Positions 41,726 through 47,357 of a DNA stretch of 47,357 nucleotides are shown piece by piece. The translations under genes were made by a program, and so were the position numbers. The notes under the pieces were generated by a model. It was not told the DNA's origin, ran no database searches, and was given only the letters and a program-made list of their open reading frames with translations. The stretch's first letter is position 1. Each line of letters opens with the position of its first letter. The stretch is from Pseudomonadota bacterium (GTDB taxonomy: Bacteria > Pseudomonadota > Alphaproteobacteria > Caulobacterales > Caulobacteraceae), in NCBI GenBank assembly GCA_023445705.1, contig JAEXKM010000475.1:1-47357 (forward strand). Direction: 5' to 3'.

Positions 41726-42088
41726 CTAGGTTTCGTCCGGGGCTCCCTCGGGCCGGTCCAGCGCCTTCACCTCATGCTGGGGCGTGGCGACCATCACCTT
41801 GGAGAAGAAGCGCTCCTTGCCGGCCTCATCGACGTAGCGGTCGTGGCGGATCTCACCTTCCACATAGACCTTGGCGCCGGTCGGCAGGCCGCGGGCCTCG
41901 AGCCAGTTGATGGTTCCCTGGTTCCAGATCTCGACCTGGTGCCAGGTGGTGAAATCGCGCCGCTCACCGCCCTTCTTGCTGTAGCGGCTGGTCGCAACCC
42001 GCAGGGAGGCCACCTTCTTGCCCTCGCTGATGGTCCGGATCTCGGGCTCTGCGCCGGTGAAGCCGATCAGTTGAACCTTGTTGAGCAT
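41726..42088 (-). CDS. ssb: single-stranded DNA-binding protein
   Basis: A 120-residue OB-fold protein: MLNKVQLIGFTGAEPEIRTI, VASLRVATSRYS, DFTTWHQVEIWNQGTINWL and AKVYVEGEIRHDRYVDEAG. It is shorter than chromosomal SSB (about 170) and lacks the acidic C-terminal DDDIPF tail, ending RPEGAPDET. That is typical of plasmid-borne copies. It protects single strands during transfer or replication. The start at 42088 is set by the family N-terminus. Confidence 0.92.
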   Translation of the reverse strand: MLNKVQLIGFTGAEPEIRTISEGKKVASLRVATSRYSKKGGERRDFTTWHQVEIWNQGTINWLEARGLPTGAKVYVEGEIRHDRYVDEAGKERFFSKVMVATPQHEVKALDRPEGAPDET

Positions 42089-42508
42089 CGTCTTTCTCCG
42101 TCTCCCAGCGAGAAGGGCCTCGCTGGTCCGCGGCTCCGCCGCGATCACGCCGCCCAACGGGGTGGGTGAGGGGAGGGAAAAGAAGCCCGGCCACGCTGGA
42201 AACCGGCCTGCACGCGCGCAGCAAGGAAGGCCGGAGGGTCCGGCAAGACCGCCTCGAAGAGGTCGGCTTCGCACCCGAGCGCCCACCCCAGGGTTTGCGT
42301 ATCAGATCGCAGGCGCCGCTGACCGGCCGGGCCAACCACGGAGCCAGAAAGACCCATGCCAAGGGCCAACAGGCTCGCCGCCGGCGCGCCAAGCCCGCGA
42401 TCCAGCCACAGTCAGGCTGTCAGACACCCAAGGTCCAAGTTCAGACGACAAGATAAAATGGGGCAGGGGAGGGGAGAGCCTTCCGGCATGGGCGTCGCCC
42501 CAGGGGCC
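42089..42508. other. gene-free stretch upstream of ssb
   Basis: About 420 bp with no convincing gene on either strand. Open frames here have atypical, Arg/Pro-rich products and no recognisable motif. The ssb promoter should lie near 42090-42170. No confident promoter, RNA or repeat was found. Confidence 0.4.
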
Positions 42509-43435
42509 TCAGTCCTCCGCCAGCCCGGCCAGCCCGGCCAGCCCGGCCAGCCGCTCACGACACACCGCCTCGACCAGGTCCTGCAGAATCGCCACCCGCT
42601 CGGAGATCCAGGTCAGCTCGCGTTCGTTGATCTTGTAGTGCGGCGAATAGCGCGCCTCGACATAGGCGCGGCGCAGGAGCTCGAAGCACCGCCGATCGGA
42701 CCGCTTCTCACGGGGCCACGCCGCCATCAGCCGCGGGTCCAGCTGCTCGGCTTGGGAGCGCAGGAAGTTCAATCGATGGGTCTTGGGACTATAGAGCGTC
42801 GCCACCAACAGGGCGCAGACATAAAGACGCTCTGCAGCTTGGTGAAATAGAAAGGCCGCCTCCTTTGGCATGCCATCCCGGGTGGCGACCATTCCGAGAT
42901 GTACAAAACGACCGGCGCTGCCAAACCACTCCTCGAAGTACCCTTCCGCTTCGCGCAGCGCCTCCGCCGGCGCAAGCGCCTGCGGCTGATCGAACGGATG
43001 GCCCGAGGCCTCGTAGAGCGAGATCCCATCGCGCAGGACATCGACGAAGAAGTAGCGCCCTAGCCGCAGCTTCTCATTTACGTCGGCGAGGTCATGAACG
43101 ATGAAGCTCACCGGCGCGCTGAGCCGGTGCGAGACCAGGTAGTCCCTGGCCAGGCGTTCGTCAGCCCTGACCCAATACTCCTGCAGGTCTGTGAGCTTCG
43201 GATCGTTGACCACAACCAGCAGGTCGTAGTCCGAGAAGTAGCCGCCGACCGGATCGTCCACCCACTTGCCGGTCGCATATGAGCCGAAGAGCACGACCTT
43301 CAGGATCTCGGCCGACCGTTTGTGCTCGCTAGTCCCAAATGCGACCGAGGCCTCGAACTCCTTGAACAGCACCTTGAGCGCCCAGGCGATATCCTGGCGC
43401 TTGGCCTCCGGCAGGTGCTCCAGGCTTGTGCGCAT
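42509..43435 (-). CDS. nucleotidyltransferase-HEPN fusion protein
   Basis: About 308 residues joining an MNT-type nucleotidyltransferase (VVLFGSYATGKWVDD, then SDYDLLVVVNDPK, the GS and DxD motifs) to a C-terminal HEPN domain (KEAAFLFHQAAERLYVCALLVATLYSPKTHRL). Split MNT/HEPN pairs are toxin-antitoxin systems in which the MNT AMPylates the HEPN RNase; fused forms are less studied. The start at 43435 (MRTSLEHLPEAKRQ) matches the family N-terminus as I recall it. A start at 43528-43531 is also open and has a GGAG upstream. The C-terminus carries LAGLAGLAGLAED from a 9-bp tandem repeat. Confidence 0.8.
   Translation of the reverse strand: MRTSLEHLPEAKRQDIAWALKVLFKEFEASVAFGTSEHKRSAEILKVVLFGSYATGKWVDDPVGGYFSDYDLLVVVNDPKLTDLQEYWVRADERLARDYLVSHRLSAPVSFIVHDLADVNEKLRLGRYFFVDVLRDGISLYEASGHPFDQPQALAPAEALREAEGYFEEWFGSAGRFVHLGMVATRDGMPKEAAFLFHQAAERLYVCALLVATLYSPKTHRLNFLRSQAEQLDPRLMAAWPREKRSDRRCFELLRRAYVEARYSPHYKINERELTWISERVAILQDLVEAVCRERLAGLAGLAGLAED
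42521..42547. repeat. 9-bp tandem repeat inside the 3' end of the HEPN gene
   Basis: CAGCCCGGC repeated three times exactly, with partial flanking copies. It encodes the Leu-Ala-Gly repeat near the C-terminus. Copy number could vary by slippage without changing frame. Confidence 0.7.
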
Positions 43436-43520
43436 GTCCTTATGTTCAAGCTTGCAGCCCAGGTTGCAAGCCAGAGTTCTACGCAGATGCGCAAAGCGGA
43501 TGTCTGCAAGGGGCTCTAAG

Positions 43521-43654
43521 CGGTCCATCACGACGTCCGCTCCAGGCTAAGGTTGGCGGGCGCGGCAATGACTAGGTCGGGCTCGCAGCGGTCCACTGTG
43601 ATGCCCGCTCCGGGCCATCAAGCCCCGCGTCGCCGGCAATGACCAAGTTGGGCC
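43521..43654. repeat. imperfect tandem duplication upstream of the HEPN gene
   Basis: Two diverged copies of a 62-66-bp block: CGGTCCATCACGACGTCCGC... from 43521 and CGGTCCACTGTGATGCCCGC... from 43589. Both continue to a shared GGCAATGAC-AGxT-GGGC segment. Copy 1 covers the alternative GTG/ATG start of the HEPN-fusion gene. The function is unclear; it may be an old duplication or a regulatory repeat. Confidence 0.5.
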
Positions 43655-43783
43655 CTGAATTGACCTCTCTACGTCCGGTTAAAAGCGGAAGCCCAAACCA
43701 GCCTGAAGGCAGTAGAGGGCTACGTCACAATCTGAACGCTGTCCCCCGCCGTGCGAAGCGCTTGAGTGATGCAAGCCCATCGA

Positions 43784-44323
43784 TCAGGAGAGCTGCTGAT
43801 TCCACGTGATGATCGGGATGTCCTGGCCCTTGTAGTCTGCGTCGTCGGTCACGAGCGTCAGGCCATTGCGGCGGCACAAGCTCGCGATCAGGATATCGTG
43901 GAACTCAAGTCCGCCGGCTTCCGCAGCGGCGTAGCAGGGCTCCATTTCCAAGGCGTCGAAGCCATCAGGCAATCTTGTGTGATCGCCGAGGATCGCATGA
44001 AGCAAATCACAAGCTTCTTTGATCCATGCTCCATAGTTTGCGGCGGCGTGGATCTTCCCACGGCCGTCGTGCCCGTCGGCCCTAGCCAGCATGACGACAG
44101 CGCGGTTGAGGAACTCTCCGGCGACGATCTGGGGGATAAAGATCTCCGCGCCGCTCTCCAGGGCGCGCTTATAGACGGCGCTGTATGCTGCAACTCTCTT
44201 CGGCTTGTCGGGGAACGGTCCTCCAATGCTAAGCCAGACGTTCGCATCGAACATCAGTCCCCGCGGAAGCACCTCATCAAGTTGACACTGGTCAGAGCCC
44301 TGAAGGTAGAAGCGCTCAGCCAT
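43784..44323 (-). CDS. PIN-domain nuclease-like protein
   Basis: About 179 residues with a PIN-like fold. Acidic residues of the metal site are seen in LMFDANVWLS, IVAGEFLNRA, EFHDILIASLCRRNG and LVTDDADYKG. PIN proteins are usually RNases and often toxins. The gene overlaps the end of the STAS-like gene by eight bases when begun at ATG 44323; a GTG at 44329 is also possible. It completes a three-gene set with the STAS-like and HATPase genes, not with a usual small antitoxin. Confidence 0.75.
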   Translation of the reverse strand: MAERFYLQGSDQCQLDEVLPRGLMFDANVWLSIGGPFPDKPKRVAAYSAVYKRALESGAEIFIPQIVAGEFLNRAVVMLARADGHDGRGKIHAAANYGAWIKEACDLLHAILGDHTRLPDGFDALEMEPCYAAAEAGGLEFHDILIASLCRRNGLTLVTDDADYKGQDIPIITWNQQLS

Positions 44324-44675
44324 CGCCACGCGTGTCGGCTACAATTCCGCTTATCCGAACGGGGTCTGCAAAGAACCGTTTTGCATTGTCTACCACACGC
44401 TTAAGCAAACCAAGCTGTTCGGGGGTCGCTTGCACGGGCGGAGCCAACGCAGTGCGAACCTGCTCTTCAGAGTATTCGTTGTAGAGCTGACCGACGGCAG
44501 AATTTAGGAAGGCAGTGGTCAAGCGTGAAACGCCCTCGAACGAGAGGGAAACGCGCTCGCCGCGCCCGAGAGCAGCGATAATCGCGTCGTGCAGTCGCGA
44601 ACCATCTTCGATAGAAACGCAAATGCTGCTTCCGACGATTTCGGTTATTCGGATGCGAGAGAGAGTAGCGGCCAT
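44316..44675 (-). CDS. STAS-like (DUF4325-type) protein
   Basis: A 119-residue protein resembling the STAS-like DUF4325 family: SICVSIEDGSRLHDAIIAAL, then RVSLSFEGVSRLTTAFLNSAVGQLY. Such domains act like anti-anti-sigma factors or partner with HATPase proteins. The start overlaps the HATPase stop (TAATG), and the PIN gene start overlaps its end. The trio is therefore one operon. Confidence 0.72.
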   Translation of the reverse strand: MAATLSRIRITEIVGSSICVSIEDGSRLHDAIIAALGRGERVSLSFEGVSRLTTAFLNSAVGQLYNEYSEEQVRTALAPPVQATPEQLGLLKRVVDNAKRFFADPVRISGIVADTRGDG

Positions 44676-45550
44676 TAGAAAATGTCTCCCGGCTTGATTT
44701 CACTCGCCAGTAGATAGGACTGAGTGTCTCTAGTGTTGACGACGATTGTGACAGCGGTTCCCGGGAAGGAGTGCGAGAGCGGGCGCATATCGACACGCCC
44801 CTGGGCCTCCCGCCAGAACCCTTCGAAGGATGCGATCGTCAGTTCCCCACCATTAAGTTGAATAAATTCGCGCAGTACCTTGAGGCCGAGACCTCCTGGC
44901 ACATCGAGTTCGCGCGTCGTATTCGCGTCGGACATCGCCCAGTCAATTGCGGCATGGGCCGAGTTCGCGTAGCCGCGCTCCACGATCTTTCGAGGAATGC
45001 CGATGCCGTGATCGACCAAAGTCATTTCCACTCGCCCGCTTTGAGGAAACAACTGCCCGCAAGCCCACGCTCCGAGCGGACTCTGGGCGTGAATCTCGAA
45101 GTTGGTAAAGAGCTCATGGATGCCACTGAAAAATTGCTGCTCAAGCCCTTTGGACATGCGCGGCAGACCTTTGTTCTCAAGCCCCTTCCTCGCGTAGAGA
45201 TCGAACCTCGCGCTTTCGCCGGACGCAAACCTCATAAGCGGGATTGCGCTACTTCGCGGTCGCTGATGCTGCGCGCCGAATAGCCCGCTATCAATCAAAA
45301 CCGCCCTCACGGCCGGCTTTAAATTCACGAGGACCAATCCTCGCCCCACCGCAGAGAGCCGTGCGTGTACAGCTGCCAGCGCCGCGCTCAGGTTCCCGTT
45401 GCAGAAGTTCAGCTCGGAGCAATCTACGTGCACCTGAGCGCTCTTCGCCACGAGAGCGATCGAATAGAGCTCGGCGAAGCCAGCAAAGGTCCGGGCTTCA
45501 GTTCTTCCGAAGCGCAGATGGTATATGGGGGCGGTTGTGGCGTCGTTCAA
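44675..45550 (-). CDS. STAS-HATPase fusion protein
   Basis: A 291-residue protein with a STAS-like N-terminus (about 1-95, VHVDCSELNFCNGNLSAAL, LVLVNLKPAVRAVLIDSGLF) and a GHKL ATPase domain: N-box HELFTNFEIHAQS, G1 VDHGIGIP and G2 GGLGLKVL. There is no His-kinase dimerisation domain, so it is not a classical sensor kinase. It looks like a partner-switching ATPase akin to anti-sigma kinases. The start is TTG at 45550 with no good ribosome-binding site, so it is uncertain. It heads the operon with the STAS-like and PIN genes. Confidence 0.72.
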   Translation of the reverse strand: MNDATTAPIYHLRFGRTEARTFAGFAELYSIALVAKSAQVHVDCSELNFCNGNLSAALAAVHARLSAVGRGLVLVNLKPAVRAVLIDSGLFGAQHQRPRSSAIPLMRFASGESARFDLYARKGLENKGLPRMSKGLEQQFFSGIHELFTNFEIHAQSPLGAWACGQLFPQSGRVEMTLVDHGIGIPRKIVERGYANSAHAAIDWAMSDANTTRELDVPGGLGLKVLREFIQLNGGELTIASFEGFWREAQGRVDMRPLSHSFPGTAVTIVVNTRDTQSYLLASEIKPGDIF

Positions 45551-45832
45551 ACTGGCGGGCTCGGCATTTCGTCGCAGACACTAACACAGTCGCGGTAGGG
45601 AGGCTCCATGAAGTGATGCCTAGACCGGACTTGAGCGCGGCCGGTCCTTCACCAAGCCCCGCGCCTCGAGCTCTAGCGAGCCGTTTCCGAGCTGGGGATG
45701 GATGTCCAGTAGTGGCGCTAGGCGGCGGCCATTCTGCCGCCCAACCGTGCGGCGCCGGACTGCGAACGTTCGAGACGTCTCTCCTGGGCTCATCGCTGCC
45801 CCTGACAATGTCCGCCTTTTGGAGTGGCAGCT
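45551..45832. other. gene-free stretch between the AAA and HATPase genes
   Basis: About 280 bp without a convincing gene. The promoter for the HATPase-STAS-PIN operon should lie here. No clear signal was recognised. Confidence 0.35.
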
Positions 45833-47357
45833 TCAGTAGGCACCGACGATCTTGACGACCTTCTTGCACTGAGCCCGAAGCTGGGTCGGGTCCGGCCGCG
45901 ACGTGCCTCGGTGATGATCCGGGCGGCTGAACTCATTCAGACTACGGAGGTCGGCGCGATGGTCGTAAAGGTGGTCGGCCGACCCGGCCGCGTCAATCTC
46001 CTCGACCATGGCGCCCAAAAGCGTTCGCGCCGCGAAACGTCCTGGAAATCGCAGATCGATATACTCTTCGACGAAGACCCTGATGTCGCTGGCTAACAGC
46101 GCGGGTGAACAACCGGTGAGATGCTGGCCTGTCGAGGCATAGGCACGGATACGTTCACCCCGCCGGACGTAGTCGGTCTTCACCTCGTCCTCTACGTTCC
46201 ACGCTTTCAAGTTGGCCACCCAGTCGCTTTCAGCGACGATTTGGTGCTGGGTCACCGCTAGAGGACCCTTGTCCTTCTCGATAAGGTGCAGGAAGCGGGG
46301 ATCATGCGACAGCACCACCACCTGCCGGGCGCTGGCCGCGATCAACCGAATCTGAGACGCGGTCTCGAACTGGCGCGCCGTGTCTTGGCTGTTGAACGGG
46401 TCGTCGAATACTACGATGCAATCGTCTATGTCGACGCGCTGCCGGACTTGGGTGATGAAGAGCGCCAGCGCCAAGCTGGACTTATCGCCGGCGCTAAGGA
46501 CGGTGCGGAAACTAGGTTTGGTCACATTTCCTGACTCGCCAGCCTTCAGGATATGGCCGTTGACGTCTATGCAATATTCGGTGTTCGGGTCGCGCCCGAC
46601 ATAGCTGGCCTTGGTTTGACACAAGCGGAAGTTGGCACCGAACGCCTCCAACAGTTCATTGATTCCCGCCTCGTAGGCCGTCGCCGTGGCCTCGACGTGC
46701 GCAGTAAGGGCCTTCTGGGCGTTTGTCCGGTCGGTAGCCAGCGTAGTGCGTTCCGCTGTCTTAGCGATCCAATTGTCGCATAGGGTTTTCAGTGGCTCAT
46801 GAGCCTTGGCCTGCAGCGCGACCCGCTTGTCGACTGCCTCTTGGAGCTCGCGCAACTGCGCCGGCGTCAGCCGCGCCTCATTCTCCTTCCGGACGACCTC
46901 GATGGCCTGATTGCAAGCGAGAATCTGGCGAGCATGGTCCTCGAGACGCATGATCGCCTCCTGGGCGTGTCGCGCCTGATCCGCGTTGAGCGAGAGCGGC
47001 TCCAGAGGAGCGACGACTTTCCGCTCCAGGGCCGCCGCGACCGCGCCGAACGCTTCATCGATCACAGCGAGGTCGGCCTCGCCCAGGTCGTCGAGCGGCG
47101 GAAGCTCGCCGACCTGGCGCCAGAACTCCATCGCCGAGCGGTTGGCCTGCACAACCTCGCGGACGCTGCCGGTCTGTCCGGCCGCGAGCAGGGCCTTAAA
47201 GATCGACAATTGTGTTTCCAGGGTGCCGACGAGGGCCGTGAAGGCGACGCCAAACATCACCTTGAAGTCGGCCGCGATCGCAGAGGCCCTCAAGTCCTGG
47301 TCACAATATGGGCAGGTCTCCTTGGCCCGGTCGGTCCCGTAGACGAGCCAGCGGCGG
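45833..47357 (-). CDS. AAA_13-type ATPase (N-terminus beyond right edge)
   Basis: The C-terminal about 508 residues of a large SMC-like ATPase. A CPYCDQDL Cys-x-x-Cys motif near the right edge is typical of the mid-region in this class. It is followed by a long coiled coil and a C-terminal half with signature FRTVLSAGDKSSLALALFI, Walker B-like IVVFDDPFNSQDTARQ and H-loop VVVLSHDPRFLHLI. The N-terminal Walker A lies beyond 47357. Related proteins include stand-alone defence ATPases and the ATPase part of anticodon nucleases. With only this half, the function is open. Confidence 0.82.
   Translation of the reverse strand, partial: RRWLVYGTDRAKETCPYCDQDLRASAIAADFKVMFGVAFTALVGTLETQLSIFKALLAAGQTGSVREVVQANRSAMEFWRQVGELPPLDDLGEADLAVIDEAFGAVAAALERKVVAPLEPLSLNADQARHAQEAIMRLEDHARQILACNQAIEVVRKENEARLTPAQLRELQEAVDKRVALQAKAHEPLKTLCDNWIAKTAERTTLATDRTNAQKALTAHVEATATAYEAGINELLEAFGANFRLCQTKASYVGRDPNTEYCIDVNGHILKAGESGNVTKPSFRTVLSAGDKSSLALALFITQVRQRVDIDDCIVVFDDPFNSQDTARQFETASQIRLIAASARQVVVLSHDPRFLHLIEKDKGPLAVTQHQIVAESDWVANLKAWNVEDEVKTDYVRRGERIRAYASTGQHLTGCSPALLASDIRVFVEEYIDLRFPGRFAARTLLGAMVEEIDAAGSADHLYDHRADLRSLNEFSRPDHHRGTSRPDPTQLRAQCKKVVKIVGAY

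Noticed and set aside
42166..42456. A 96-codon frame upstream of ssb
   Set aside because: Arg/Pro/Gln-rich product without motif or ribosome-binding site.
42517..42560. Short repeats considered as a CRISPR array
   Set aside because: The 9-bp units are contiguous, without spacers, and lie in a coding frame. No CRISPR array was seen anywhere in the window.
43531..43783. Possible separate small antitoxin gene for the HEPN or PIN proteins
   Set aside because: No frame with a start, ribosome-binding site and plausible product; the region is explained by the diverged duplication.

Overview
The window is GC-rich DNA from an alphaproteobacterium, most likely Caulobacterales (Phenylobacterium/Caulobacter-like). 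The grounds are a caa3-type oxidase cluster of the Caulobacter/Sphingomonas kind, a double-domain cold-shock protein, a TonB/isopeptidase lasso-peptide locus, and a MOBQ/Ti-type transfer module with ParAB and an RPA-type RepA. Because repA, parA, parB, an oriT-like site and transfer genes all lie here, the replicon is probably a large plasmid or an integrated plasmid-derived element. This is inferred from gene content only.

Layout. (1) 1-7.1 kb: respiratory block. It holds cytochrome oxidase subunit I (cut by the left edge), subunit II fused to cytochrome c, a cytochrome c lipoprotein, a divergent di-heme cytochrome c, cytochrome b561, CtaG, a sorbosone-dehydrogenase-type lipoprotein and small membrane proteins. 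(2) 7.1-11.8 kb: a mobile/conflict module with two tandem serine recombinases co-directional with an S24-type repressor, a palindromic operator, a small membrane protein and an Xre/RES toxin-antitoxin pair. (3) 11.8-17.8 kb: accessory genes (secreted thermonuclease, DUF6880, KTSC, TIGR02588/TIGR02587 pair, DEDDh exonuclease, double cold-shock protein, two small unknowns).

(4) 17.9-25.7 kb: the most interesting region, a lasso-peptide locus. A 38-codon precursor gene, too short for most gene callers, has a predicted 16-residue core GPPGGQFEELTEQREA. It is followed by an intergenic hairpin, a B-type leader peptidase and a C-type lasso cyclase. Convergent to these is an operon of ECF sigma factor, TonB-dependent receptor and an S9-family enzyme that fits a lasso isopeptidase. 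The expected scheme is maturation by B and C, uptake or sensing by the receptor, and linearisation by the isopeptidase. The A-B-C gene order and a nearby set of Xre regulator, APS-kinase-like kinase, ABC exporter and GNAT acetyltransferase (26.2-29.6 kb) are unusual for this class and could add modification and export.

(5) 29.6-42.1 kb: GntR regulator, then the plasmid backbone: trbB, traG, MOBQ relaxase, oriT, TraD-like protein, SleB-like hydrolase, traF, parB, parA, repA, DUF1612 regulator and ssb, with four copies of a palindrome and several iteron-like repeats. No other mating-pair-formation genes are seen, so the element looks mobilisable rather than self-transmissible from this window alone. 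(6) 42.5 kb to the right edge: a defence-like tail with a HEPN/nucleotidyltransferase fusion, a STAS-HATPase/STAS-like/PIN trio, and an AAA_13-type ATPase cut by the right edge.
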